Source of the DNA: Naganishia liquefaciens
Taxonomy: Eukaryota > Basidiomycota > Tremellomycetes > Filobasidiales > Filobasidiaceae
NCBI GenBank assembly: GCA_013423385.1
Contig: BLZA01000009.1
Span: 372,001-436,000, forward strand
Direction: 5' to 3'
Length of the DNA stretch: 64,000 bases
The translations under genes were made by a program, and so were the position numbers. Shown one piece after another: positions 36,430 through 48,564 of this stretch. The notes under the pieces were generated by a model. It was given only the letters and a program-made list of their open reading frames with translations, was not told where the DNA came from and made no database searches. Each line of letters opens with the position of its first letter. Position 1 is the stretch's first letter.

Positions 36430-38241
36430 CTAGTCACGTCGTCCTAAGTGAAGTGGAGATGCAGCTCGACGGCCCAGAACACTTAGGTCGCGACCCGCTT
36501 TTTGGCGAATTCTGGGAGCAGAGACGCGAGTGAATCAAGACTCGCTTCTTCTACAGCGTAGCTGCTTACCTGCTGGCAAAGTTCTTACCGCCTAATTCAT
36601 CAGCAGAACCAGGTGGGCCCGCGGGTTGGCGAACAACGACGGCAGATAGCGCAAAAGCGTTATTCTGGCCAATAATCCCAATATCGTGCTTGCGAGTAGT
36701 GTGCAGTGCGCTTCGAAGGACAATCTCGTCGACGGAAGAAGAGCCAGTAGAAGGCGAGCGACGAGGGGGAATATGGCTCGAAGAAGCGACAGATGTGGGC
36801 GAATCGGCGCGGGATGACTTGTTTGTATCCTGACGTTGGGTATTGATGTCGGCCTGAGATTGAGCGGCAGAAGGAGGAGACACTGAATTGCCGAAGACCG
36901 AATTGAAAGCATTGTAAGCGGGTCGGCTCTCCTCGCCTGAAGTCGGCCTGGTGTAAATTCTTTTGCCAGAAGCTTGAGGGGTGGCTTCGTTGTCGCTCTG
37001 CTCTCGATGCGGAGGAGTGAGGATTTGGGAAGGCGGAGGGGATACCGATGACTCCCGTTGGAAACCGCGCTGCCTGTCGTGTCCACTGCCATGTGATGAA
37101 GACGATGGTGGTGGACTGATCATGTGGCTTTGATGCGGGTTAATCATACAGCCGGAATCGACCGCGTTGATTCGTTGAGTTATGCTCTGGCCTCGAGAAT
37201 GGGTACGCCGACTATTACTATAGGCTTGAGACATTTCGCTGCGCGCTCGTAGATTCGCCTCGATCTGTTGTTTGGCGGCAAGACGTTGCTCCATGGCGGA
37301 TCCCATATTGTTCTCGGCAGTCGGTAAAGGTAGAGAAGGATCAATCATGTTACGGGCATTGGGGCCAGGACCGTGATAGTTATCCTCGCTGCGCAAGACG
37401 CCCGTAGGAATAGGGGCACCTGCAAATCCGAGGGGACCGGCTTGGGTCATCATCTGCATTTGCTGCTGCCTGCTGTTGATCTACGATGCCGGAAATATCA
37501 ATGGCTGATCGGCAAACACGCTGGGCAGAGACTCACCTGAGCTTGCAAAACCTGGAGATTCGCCAACTCTTTCGCTTGTTGCTCTCTGACGGCAGCCAGC
37601 TTCAGCAGATCTAGCTCGTTTTGTGTGAAACCGCCCATCTGATGAATAGCCTCGTCCAAGGTCCAGTTATTGATTCTGGCCATGTTCTGAGCTTGAACGA
37701 CCTTGTGGTTTAACGCTTGCATTGCAATCTGAATCGCCAAAGTTTGTTGTTGAGCCTGAACCTGTTGTTCTGCCTGATGCGCTCGCTGAAGCTCCAGCTG
37801 CTGCTGCTGCTGCCGGATCAAGGCGGCTTGTTGCGTTTGCAAACGCTGCAGATATATAGAGTCTACTGTGAATCCTTGAGGGGAAGGCGGAAGTTTTTGA
37901 ATACCCGGCGAACGACTCCGTTCGCCTTCCGCGAAACGACCTTGCGTGACCGATCCTCTATTTCCAAAAGACCCTTGAGGAGTGTTATTCTCCCGAAAGG
38001 CCGTTTGATGGGCTTCGGGAGATCTGCCAGAGCGGAGGGCATCCGTTGCAGAACTACCGTTGAATTGCCTCGCATTGCTTAGTTGTTGATTGTGAGAATC
38101 CATCGCCAGCTGCGACATGCGACCGCTGAGCGCTTCGTCGAGACCCGGGTCGTTCCGCAGGATTGAATTTCGGTTGAACGATTGAGACATGGGACGGCCA
38201 CCGACCGTGTTGCGATTCGTGTTGTATTGTCGTGATTGCAT
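36430..38241 (-). CDS. Unrecognised Gln/Ser-rich protein with conserved C-terminal RQP...NFASRI motif
   Basis: No function recognised. ATG at 38239-38241 (MQSRQYNTNRNTVGGRPMSQ). Long disordered regions surround a Gln-rich helical core of about 60 residues (RQQQQQLELQRAHQAEQQVQ) and a small folded-looking segment ARINNWTLDEAIHQMGGFTQ. The C-terminal part has SP-rich repeats and ends with RQPAGPPGSADELGGKNFAS. At that point a perfect donor (AG/GTAAGC) leads to an intron of about 57 nt, and the frame continues RIRQKAGRDLSVLGRRAASP to the stop at 36430-36432. Taking the splice keeps the NFASRI-RxKA run, which I believe recurs in fungal proteins of unknown function. Without it the gene would stop at 36566. 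A nuclear or mRNA-linked role is a guess from composition only. Confidence 0.68.
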
Positions 38242-40395
38242 GATGAGATATGATGATGCGGTAAAGATGCAGAGCCTTGCAAATTATGTGGAACTTGTGC
38301 TGTATGCTGGAGAGAAGAAAGAGAAGGGTTGCAGTGGCTCGGGCGAGAGTCAATTGAACCAGCAATGACAGAAACTGTGTGATATCCTGGAATGCGAGAC
38401 GGGTCGAATTGCCAGAAATGCACGAGGGCAGGAGTCTGGGGTCTGGATAACGATCGTTTATAGGTAAAGGGGCCAAGTCGAGGTTGCTTGGCGGGTGAGT
38501 TTCGGAATTGAGCGATTGCCGGAAGTGAAGACCTTGAACTTGCGTAGCAGGTCACAGAGATGAGTAGTATCTCTTGAGGCGAGTGATGAATCAACAAATG
38601 GAGGTTGGCAGAATCGCGTCAAAGCTTCAAGCCGGAGGCTTGTCCTATCGTGGTCGTTTCGTTTGGGAATGTTTCTTCCGTTGGGAGGCGTGAAAGGATG
38701 ACCTGTGAAAACGCATCTAATGATGAGCCAGATTGTTGCTTTGGCCATTTCGTGGACAATGTGGCTAAATACTTACAAAGCCTTAATCACGGTCGAATGC
38801 CCAAGACGGAGAGGACTGGCGAATTCCAGGTAGGGTCCTGCCGAGGTGGTTGCAGCGATCCAGGGCGACGGCCGAAAGACTAATTATACAGAACGAGTCG
38901 AGTGGTCGATGCTGCTGAAGTCGCGGCGTCCAGTGGTGTGTTTCGACTCCTGGCCGGGTGCAAGGTAGCAGTCGAATAGGAGCTGATGGGAGGACGAAAG
39001 GACGATGATGAGGCGATCAAATGACTACCTTGCAGGAATTTTTCTGTAATGTGATTCTAGCTAACGACGCGATTGCAATGCTGCTGCGCGCGCCGGCTCT
39101 GGGCTCAGCGCGATTTGTCATGCTACTCTTCAATTTGACTTGCATATGTGTCGCCGTATGTTGCCGTACGTTTGTCAGGGACTTCAGCATGGACGTGGAA
39201 TGTCTGGAATGCCTGCGTCTCGTTGCAGCTCACAGGGTAGAGCAGAGTAAAGAACATGATTTCATCGATTCTAGATGCTCGCAGCGATAGGCCTTTGGGA
39301 GAGTCGAGCACTACTGTATCTGATCAAGCATTGGGCTTGCCCTAGAACTCGCCGCGCATAGCTTAGCAAAGCACCAACATTGGATGCTATAGCGCAGCGA
39401 CTCATACCAGGGACGTGATAGTAGGTGCAATTCGAAGAACAGCAGCGACGGGCTCCGGTACTGCCAGCGTCTGCAGCCCGTGCATGTACTTGCTAGCTAT
39501 GATGCGATAGTCAGCTGTGAAACTTTTGGACCGATATTCACTACAGCATTCAATACACTTCACGTTGCCTCCGCAGATCAGCTCGCAGATCTAAAAGAGC
39601 TGAGAAACAGCACGCGAGCATTCAGGCTAGCAGAAGTTCAGCAAGCAAGTATGCGTGATACAGCACATTTTCATGCGGCTCCTGAGCTGGCTCTTAGAAC
39701 TGTGCACGTAAATATGGGATGATGACTATTCATCATCGGTCATCAGTCGTCAACGATAAACATCCACGATCTTACGGATCGCCTTGCGTAGTAAAGTATT
39801 ACTTTGACTAACTTCCGAAGGCAGATCGCTCAGCATTCGTGCACGTCACGGAATACGAACAGGGCCTGTGGTGATTTGCTGATTCGCCTCAACGTGCATG
39901 TATGTATAGTTGCTGTAATTTCCCTAAATGACGTCGCAGAGTAGGCTCGCAGAACAGAGGAATAACGAACGTAATTGGAGCTCATGTCAAAACCGCACGG
40001 GCTCAACTGTCGCTCAATTGATCGACATCACTGATCACCCTTGATATGTCAGACTGCGGACATGGCGATCCTTCTGCCTCTGTAACCCGATAGCGACTAG
40101 TGCGGCGTTGTTGCTGCCCTGATGAATCGCGATCATTGCCCCTCAGACGCGAAATGACAGACATGAGATGCCCTGTGGCTGGGTCTCTTCGACTAAGCAA
40201 GTGTCATAGATTAAAGCAGGGGGTATAACTGGTTGCTCGGACCTGGCCAGTATGTGGTTGATCTGTGATATTGTAAGAGAAAAAAGAAACCATCAGCGGC
40301 CCAAGTGGCCGAGGGGCGAGACGTTCATCACGTTTGGAGGAACCTTGCCGTTTTCCCTCTTCTTGATAGATCAGACGGCGTGAAGTTTCAAACAC

Positions 40396-40490
40396 TCCTC
40401 TTTGGCCAAGTGGTAAGGCGTTCCACTCGTATCAATCATACGATTTCTGCGGCAATGGAAAGAGCATTCGTTCGATTCGGATAAGAGGAG
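40396..40490 (+). tRNA. tRNA-Thr (anticodon CGU) with 23-nt intron
   Basis: Reads ACG threonine codons. Acceptor stem TCCTCTT (40396-40402) pairs perfectly with AAGAGGA (40483-40489). The D arm is GCC-AAGTGGTAA-GGC (40405-40419). Anticodon stem TTCCA (40421-40425) pairs with TGGAA (40456-40460). The loop starts CT-CGT-A, giving anticodon CGT at 40428-40430. An intron of about 23 nt (40432-40454) sits one base after the anticodon, the standard nuclear position. The T arm is ATTCG-TTCGATT-CGGAT (40466-40482). The D arm and anticodon loop closely follow known fungal tRNA-Thr. Odd points: first pair U1:A72 and discriminator G (40490), where threonine tRNAs usually have G1:C72 and A73. A T-rich pol III stop follows. 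Confidence 0.88.
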
Positions 40491-40495
40491 GATTC

Positions 40496-40508
40496 ATTTT
40501 GCTTTTTG
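40496..40508 (+). terminator. RNA polymerase III T-run terminator after the tRNA gene
   Basis: TTTT at 40497-40500 and TTTTT at 40503-40507, beginning within 10 nt of the tRNA 3' end. Confidence 0.7.
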
Positions 40509-41587
40509 ACGCATGCACCAGGAAACTCAAAATTTTCTTCACCATCACCTGTTTGAAGATAGCTTCGAGATGCCATACCGCATGCCACTTGCGTCAAGCG
40601 GCTGCGCTCCCCAACAGCGGTTTTCAGCATATTCGCTCGTATTGCTTTTGGCACTTCTGTCGAAGTCGGGAACATCTCTAGATGTCCTGCTATCGTTGGC
40701 AGAAGGAATGTGTCGTTCGCCACGATTTTTGGCCGACTTGCAGATGAGTCTTGTCTGTGTTTGGCGTGGCCCAGAAAGGAAAGCTATTGGCCTTCTCCGA
40801 AGATCGGAACTATATTTGTTCTGTTCCGCTGTCAAACGGACACGAGGCATTGCACGGTTTTGTCAAAAGGAACACCGGTCTTTCCAGCGTGAAAGGGGGT
40901 GGCGACAGGTAGCTACCCAATGCTGAGACAAGTTATTCTGATGATCAAGCCTTCCTAGGCTGTCGGTGACAGCTCCTCGGTCTGATACTCTTGATCTGTC
41001 ATCAGAGTGCAAATCCAGATTCATGGTGGGCGTGGATCCACTACTCTCGCAGAGAATCGGACGACGGACTCATATGCAATCTTCTGGATTTCTAAATACG
41101 AGGCACCTTGAGAACAGGGTGAGAATTACAGACTTTATTGACGGTTTACGCAGCTGTGCGTCCCAGAAGAGCCTCATGGTCAGGACGCTCCTATTCGCGA
41201 CCGAGTTCGATTCAGCTTTTTTGGCGGCTCTACGGTTTGCGCAGCGGCTACCCGAGTCACGTCATGCAAGAGCATCCTCTTCATAGGGTCCCATCAGTCC
41301 TTGAACCAGAATTCTGTGCCAAAGGGCCTGGAGAACCGGGTGCCGAGACGCTCGCGGGGGTGAAATCCAAAGTCTGCAGTATCGAGGAGGGCTCCGGACA
41401 GCGAGCGTCAAGTCACGTGCAGGCAATTGGCCACGTTTCCGTGTCTCACGTCATACACCACGTCCCGATACGCTGCTTCGAGTTTGGCTTGATCGACTGA
41501 AGAATAGACTTCCTCTACGACCGCACTCCCGGTTTCGTTTCCCGGATGGACATCGCATTCGGCCTCGCTCTCGATTTCGACGAGGGC

Positions 41588-41595
41588 TATATATA
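41588..41595 (+). promoter_or_regulatory. TATA-like box of the App1-like gene
   Basis: TATATATA, 105-112 bp before the chosen ATG at 41700, on the same strand. Confidence 0.5.
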
Positions 41596-41699
41596 GGTCC
41601 GTTCCGCAGCATCCCAAGCCCCGCTGCGCAGTGCAAACCGCTACCCTGCTCCGAAACGGAGCTCCTCACCCCAAAGTCGGTGACCGGATCCCTTGTGGA

Positions 41700-44640
41700 A
41701 TGGGAAACTCAGTTCCCCGAGCATTTGGACCAGCTCGAGCTTCTTCGCCTACCATGTCTGCCAACCGTAGAACACCGCCGCCGCTGCCGCCGAAACCTGG
41801 ATCGGCAACAAGGCAGTACTCGTCCCAGAGCACTCAGCTACCAACGCCGTCACTGCGAGTCAATACGGGCAATCTCAGTGGGTCATTTCTTCGACCGGAA
41901 AACAGGTCAGGAAAATCCTCCTTTTCGACAACGTTTGCCGCTTCGGCAAGCTCGTGGGCTTCGAAAGCGAAATCCGGGCTGAATAATTATGCAAAGCCCA
42001 TGGCCAAGGCTGCTATCAGTCAAGCGTCCAACTATGTCGAAGCCGCGACGGATTATATCAACGAAAGCAGGAATGGAGATTCGAGCTCGCGAAGCATGTC
42101 GGGAGATTCCGGATCGGATGGTGGGAGGCAGCGTGGTAGGACGTCGCCTCGGCCCGTGGACAAGCTCAGCCTATTACCGCAATGGGCTGTACGAAGGCCG
42201 AGGAGGGACAGAGAAGGGCAACCATTGAAGGACAAGGATGGTGAGTCGCTTTCTATCCGTGTCCTTCATCTGTCACGCGCTGAAACGACCTGTGCAGCGA
42301 GACTGCAATACGATCTCGAGGTCCGTGTATCTGGCTATTGCGCAACGATGACGAGCGCAGAAAATGCAGGTTATGTGATGAGAGCCGCTTTGAAAATCAT
42401 GCGAGGTAGGCCACGAGGCGTCTTTATGCCGAACACCTGACAGATGCGTCACTCGCGTACCAGGTGTTGCTGCACTACCGCCGGTCCTTGCCGAGACCGC
42501 TCTCAAGGTAGAGGACAAGATGTCAAACTCGCCCGTCTCCTCGCCTACAATGGAAAAAATTGCCGATGAACTTGAAAAGGATATGCATCAAAAGGGCTCG
42601 AGAACAACGCGCTCCTCCACGATATCGTCGACGGATACCGTCTCTTCGAAAAGGTACCCCAAGAATAACAGCGCGGAAAACCTGCTATCTCAAATCACCA
42701 CGGAGCAATTGCAGGCCCTACACGACAATATGGAGGAGAGGCTCGCAGGCTTCAGATCTTCAGTGTCTGTCCGACGAGTACAGGTGTCAATATACCTAGT
42801 TGGTCTCAACGAAGACAGAGATCGCAGTTCAAAGCAGTTCACACCCACGCCGGATTACGAGCCATTGATGACCAGTGTCTTCACGACAAGTCCTCAAGGC
42901 TTGTTTGCTCAAAGAATGATGATACCGTGGGAACGGCTCAAGAGTATCCGACACGCCGACAAGCTGGCCACCGATGACCCAACATCCACCGATGGCTACG
43001 CCTTATACGTGCTCGCGGAGCTATTGTCCGATGGCGCTCCAAGCCAACTCCCCGCAAAAGCATCATCCATAGCTCCGGCGTCGTCGCCACAATTCAGTCA
43101 ACCAACGCTTGCTGCAGAACCAAACCCCTTACCTGCTATAGCCTCCAAAACAGACGATGGCGCCAACGCCTTCTTCTCCTCCGCTGCCAAGCCCCTGAAC
43201 AGAGGCAGTGGCGGTGAACCCGGTGCACTTCAAGCTTTAGGCAAGACAGACGTAACGGCGAGCGTGTTGACCAAGATATCATCGCCTGGAGGGGTCCGGA
43301 TCATATCGGACTTGGATGATACCGTCAAGTACAGCAATATTTTGGGAGGTGCGCGTGAAGCCTTTAGGTACGTAAGATGGTTCTTCAGTATTTGTGACTG
43401 TGACCAGTCTGACTTTTTTTTGAAGAAATGCATTCTGTCGCTCCGTAGAGGAACTAGGAATCGATGGAATGGCGGAGATGTATCAGGACTTGGCTAGAGC
43501 TGGGGTTGCAGGCTATCATTTCGTGTCGAATTCGCCAAATGAATTGCAGCAAGTAATAGGTGAGCTTGTCAAGCAACCTTTCCCCCAATTGAAAGCAGCT
43601 GTTTGCTAATTGCTGTATGTCAAGAATCATTCTTCCGTCATCATGGCTTCCCGGACGGATACTCCCTCATGGTACGTAGCTTTCACAGAAGAACCAGGTA
43701 CAATCTAAATCACTGTCATGATAGCTCAAATACTATGGCAAAGGACATCTCGTGAATTCGTTCATGGAGGAGCCAGCAGAAAGGAAGCTTCGCGGGGTCG
43801 AAGCTGTTATGGACTCTTTCCAGACGTCGAAGTTCATCCTCATAGGCGACAGTGGAGAGCAAGAGTAAGCGGACCGTGGCTACCACAGAATGATATTGCT
43901 GATAGTGTTCTCGTCGTAGTCTTGAGCTTTACGTGGCCATCGCAAAGGCACGACCGGAGCAAGTCCTCGCTGTGGTCATTCGAGATGTCACCACTGCCAT
44001 TGTCAAGAAACGCGGAAATACATCTCGCAAACCGACCATGTCCGAGATCGATTTCGCTGCGCTGGACGAAGCTCTCGGACACGCGGATGGCCATCATCAA
44101 GCTGCCAAGGCCGGTATTGGCGGCCAAAAGCGCGACGCAGCGAAAAAGCTCATTCGAGTGGCGTCGGGAGTCGACTTGAGCCGATTGAGAATGTCATCTC
44201 CATCCGAAATAACGCTTGCCTCCACTCTTCAGGATTCGCCCAAAAGGCAAAAGAGCGTGGACAGTATAAGCTCGCCGGTTAGTCTCAATCAGCCGCCGTC
44301 AATTGCATCGTCCCGGACACCGTTGTCAGATAGGGCCTCACAGGTCGAATCTTCCGAACCATCAGTTCCCAAAGTCGCCACGGCCGACATCACCTCCATC
44401 GGGGCGACGGGGCTATCGAGTGACCCCCTGGTCTCGCTCGAGGACGAAGTGCGAGAAGTTGAGGAAGAGTTCCAGGAACTCAGTGCCACTCAAACAAAGC
44501 TATTGCGGCGAGCTGCAGAATGGAATGAGCGCGTCAACCGCTTATCAAAGGAGATCCCGGGGGGGATTCATCTACTGCTATTCAAGGAGCCTAGCGAGAT
44601 TGAGGAGACTCTGTTGCAGATAGTTAAGGATAACAGGTAG
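41700..44640 (+). CDS. APP1: App1-like phosphatidate phosphatase
   Basis: Mg-dependent phosphatase that dephosphorylates phosphatidate and is linked in yeast to actin patches and endocytosis. ATG at 41700 (MGNSVPRAFGPARASS); the N-terminus has a proline motif RRTPPPLPPKPGS, a likely SH3 ligand as in yeast App1. Next come DKLSLLPQWAVRRPRRDREG, RVSGYCATM and MEKIADELEKDM. The catalytic part holds the haloacid-dehalogenase motif ISDLDDTVKYSNILGGAREA (D-x-D-x-T), then GVAGYHFVSNSPNELQQVI, FFRHHGFPDGYSLMLKYYGK and FILIGDSGEQDLELYV (acid loop with GDSGEQD). The tail carries SSPVSLNQPPS-type disorder and a coiled coil near SLEDEVREVEEEFQELSA. Short introns interrupt it. Length about 850 residues, longer than the yeast protein (587). 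Confidence 0.9.
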
Positions 44641-44843
44641 TAACATGGATCACCCTTCCTTCAGATCCGAGTAGCATGTTCACTCCTAAACGTTCTGCTA
44701 GGAGCTGACGGCTATCGCAGTCTTTTCGTGACCTCTCCTCTCTTCTTGCCCAAGATTGCGACGACGTGATTCTAGACGATTGAACAACTATCCGTTACAA
44801 CGCTGACTCCAGTAAATCCATTACAACTCGACCGATTCTAAAA

Positions 44844-47800
44844 TTACCAATCCAACTTGCTGTCACCACATCCTGCAGTCCTGCCGCGGTTTGGATTGAC
44901 CTCCTCTTTTGGTCCAACAAGTTCTATGACGTTCGGCTCTACAGCTGTGGCGGCCCCGCGACCATAAACGTCCGCGGTTGCCTGCTTGACCATCCATTTG
45001 GATGTTCCGATCGCGTCATCCAGATCCGCTTCAGGCGGGAGAAGGAGGTAGACATCCCCGTCTTGCTCTTTGGCTTCGAACGTTATGATGGAGTACTCTA
45101 TCAAGGTGTCATATTCAGGGCGCAGCTCGCAATCAAGTGAGATGAGACGTACCCGAATCATTACTGCAACCGCCCTTTGCCGGTTCTGGCGGTGCATCCG
45201 CTTGTTGCGGAAGCTTTGATTTACCATCTAGGATAAAGTTCCTCTTGTGCATTGGACAACTAACGTAGACGTTCTTGTTCTTGTCCTCTCCAATCAGACC
45301 ACCCGAAAGGTTGAATACCCGCTTGTGAGGGCACATCTGTTGGGAGGCGAAGAGACCTCGCTTCGGTACATGGTAAATAGCGATTTGACTGTCTCCAATC
45401 TTTACAGCACATGAGGTAGTGGCAGCATCGGTCGGGTTCAGATCCGCCATCTGGCAGACCTTTTGCCAGGTCCACTCAGCTTTCGGAGTACGAATCATGG
45501 ACTCATCCATTTTGACTGTAACGTCACCCATTTAGCAGATTCCATGGCCGCTTCGAAAACTACTCACGAGAGGGGAAGTCTTTGGGCCAGTCGGCAGCTC
45601 GAGTTTGCTGCCTTTCCTGTATCAACTCGATGTCTCTGGTCTTTGCAGAAGTGTTGACATGCTGTCTGAATTGTTTGCGGCGTTGAGGTTCATTGACGAC
45701 TCGCGTCCACTCGCATTCGTATGTTCCAACGAGAGCTTGCATATCCTTGTCCAGCTGAGCGCAAATACCGAGTTCATCGTCGACGATGACCTTGCGTAAT
45801 TTTTCGAGGCCGCCATCGAGGTTCTCCAGCCATCTGGCTGTTCTCGTCAGCTTGTCGGCAGTTTGAATGTAGAACATTAGGAAGCGATCCAGATACTTGA
45901 CGACATCCGTCGGAGGGACATCCGTGGCGAAAAGCTGGGCATGACGAGGGTTCGCACCGCCATTTCCGCCGAGATAAATGTTCCAGCCCTTGTCTGTGGC
46001 GATCAAGCCAAAGTCCTTGCCCTGAGCCTCGGCGCATTCCCGCACACAACCAGACACACCGCCCTTAATTTTGTGCGGAGCCCGAACACCTTTGTACCTT
46101 TCTTCCAATTGGACTGCGAGACCAACGGAATCTCCGATGCCATATCTGCACCAGGTGCTGCCGACACATGACTTGACGGTTCGCAACGACTTTCCGTAGG
46201 CGTGACCAGATTCGAATCCCGCCTTGACCAGTTCCTCCCAGATGTCAGGAAGATCTTGTTTCATGGCGCCAAACAGATCGATCCGTTGACCTCCCGTGAT
46301 CTTGGTGTAAAGGTTATACTTCTTCGCAACCTGGGCGAGGACCATCAATTTGTCGGGCGTGACCTCTCCCGCGGCCATTCGAGGCACGACAGAGTAGGTG
46401 CCGTCCCGCTGAATGTTCGCCAAAAAGCGATCATTGGTATCCTGATTGGCATGATGCACTGGATCCATGACATGCTTGTTGATGCCGGCGGTGGAAGAAA
46501 TCAGGCTCGCGATGACTGGTTTGCAGATTTCGCAGCCGAGACTGTCTGTGTCATTACCGCATTCCTCCATGATTTTGGTGAATGAGTCAAGCTTTTTCAC
46601 CCGCACAATATTGAAAAGATCGGCTCGGGAATAATTGAAATGGATACAGATATTGTTGCTGACGGTCTTGCCCGCCTTTTTCATCTCGGCGTTGAAGATG
46701 TTGGTGACAAGGGGCATGCAGCCACCACATCCTGTCCCGGCTTTTGTTTTGGCTTTGACGTCACCGATCGTGTCACAACCGCCTGCTTTCACACATTTGG
46801 CCACGGCTTCCTTCGTGACATTGTGGCATGAGCAAATTTGCGCGTCGTCGTCGAGATCAGCACCGTCATCTTCTCCACTCTTGGCACCGATGATGAATTG
46901 TGAAGGCGGAACGTCGAGAGGTTTCTTCTTCTTGATGATTGAGACAAGCTTGACGAAATCGCTGCAATCACCGACCATCATACCCCCAAGCAGATGCTTG
47001 CCGTCGGCAGAAAAGATGTATTTCTTGTACACCGAGCCGAAGGGATCGTGAAGGCGGCAGGACCAGTTCAGTTCTAGCGCATAAATGGCGAGGAATTTGA
47101 CTTATCTTGTATGTCAGGCACTTGATGGGTTCCTGCGTCAGCGGAACATGTAATTTGACCTTGCGCTCCGAATGTGATCGAGTAGGCACGCCTTGGTCGG
47201 TCTGCGGAATATTGCTTTCCCCAGGAACATGGTTGCTCATCAGATTCTTGGAATTGGGATGATCCGGTCTGCCAAGGTTCCTGACCGTTTCAACTAGTGG
47301 TTTCTGCGGTCTTCCATTGACCTTGTCGGCAAAGAAATCTCCGAAACTGGCAACGTCGACGCCCATGAGTTTCAGCTTGGTCGAAAGGTCTGGTGAGTTC
47401 ATTTTTCGAGGTCTGAAAGATCCAAGGGCTGTCTGGGTTTGACATAGGTTGAAGGCGAGGATGTCCGCCATTTCGACTCCCGGACCGATCAAGCCGTACG
47501 TATTGCCCCTCCAGCTAGCGCATTCACCCAGGGCGTATACACCCTTTGCGCTCGTCATCAAATCGTCGCCTACGGCTATTCCGCCCCGATCAGCGGTAGC
47601 GATACCGGAAACGCGTGCCAACTCGTCCCGTGGGGTGATACCGACCGCCATGATGACCATGTCCGCAGGCAGGATTTCATCATCGGAGAACTCGAATCCG
47701 GTGAACACGTCCATACCGTCCTCGGGGTCTGTCCTTGTAAGCATGGACTTGACGTCGACTTTGGTCATGCATCGAACGCCCATCTCCTCGATCTTTCGCA

Positions 47801-48564
47801 TGACCATCTCTCCCGCCTCGGCATCAAGTTGTCTAGATAGTGGATATCCCTGACGATTGATAATTGAGACTTCTTTAAGGTGATCGTGTAGATCGTAGGC
47901 GGCTTTGGCGGCTTCCAGTCCCAGAAGTCCACCTCCGACCACTGTTGCAGAGCTGACTTCGGGCTTTTCGGCGTAAGTGATAATCTTTTCCAAATCGGCT
48001 GTCATGTCCAAGCATGAGCCGGGTATCCATGTGAGAAGACTGGAATGTCCTCACCGATGTTCCGGTAAACGAAAACGCCCTTTGTGCGCCTGCCCCGTTC
48101 TGTATCGCAATATGGTGGCATACCAGCGTCCGAGCCCGTCGCAATGACACAAATGTCGTATTCATATTGCCCTTTGGTGGATGTGACCAACTTCTTTTCC
48201 GTGTCAATATACGTCACTTGCTCTCCCACGTGGAACTGACTGTCGACGTCCGTGTGCATCAGCTTATGATAGGAAATGCACGAAATCTTCCCTCTACTCA
48301 CAATTTTTCCGGGTCCTGCTGTGTGTACCACTCTGGCTGATTCAGATAAAGCTTCGAAACGTCCCTGAAGTTGAAATATTCCGTCAAACCGACTCGGTTG
48401 TAGGCAAAATGGGGCTCTTCTCCGCAGGTTATGATTTGATACCGGCCTTCGACATCTTGGGCCAGCATCTTCTCGATGAAAGCTATGCCGACCATGCCGA
48501 GACCGACGACGAACACCCGCGTGCGGGTGGGAGTGATCAGGCCATTGACCGTAGCGACCGACAT
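44844..48564 (-). CDS. NAD(P)H nitrite reductase with C-terminal Rieske domain
   Basis: Reduces nitrite to ammonium with NAD(P)H, using FAD, sirohaem and iron-sulfur centres; cytosolic, second step of nitrate assimilation. ATG at 48562-48564 ([17 protein letters not shown]). Domains in order: FAD Rossmann fold [19 protein letters not shown](P) fold [25 protein letters not shown]-like text in [17 protein letters not shown]-type [2Fe-2S] domain with ICSCHNV and GTGCGGCMP; sirohaem half-domains with the cluster cysteines CVGSTWC and CVREC (C-x5-C and C-x3-C); a Rieske domain with CPHKR and CPMHK; and a tail ending [13 protein letters not shown]. About 1,130 residues, normal for fungal NiiA/Nir1. 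It shares a 1.6-kb promoter with the nitrate transporter. Confidence 0.95.

Larger units (their letters stand above)
38242..41699. other. Long intergenic region holding one tRNA gene
   Basis: About 3.5 kb with no protein gene I can support; frames are short and motif-free on both strands. It contains the tRNA-Thr gene at 40396-40490 and the TATA-like box of the App1 gene near its right end. Confidence 0.4.

Noticed and set aside
38242-41699. Searched for transposon or virus-like remnants in the longest gap
   Set aside because: No terminal repeats, transposase, reverse transcriptase or capsid text was found.
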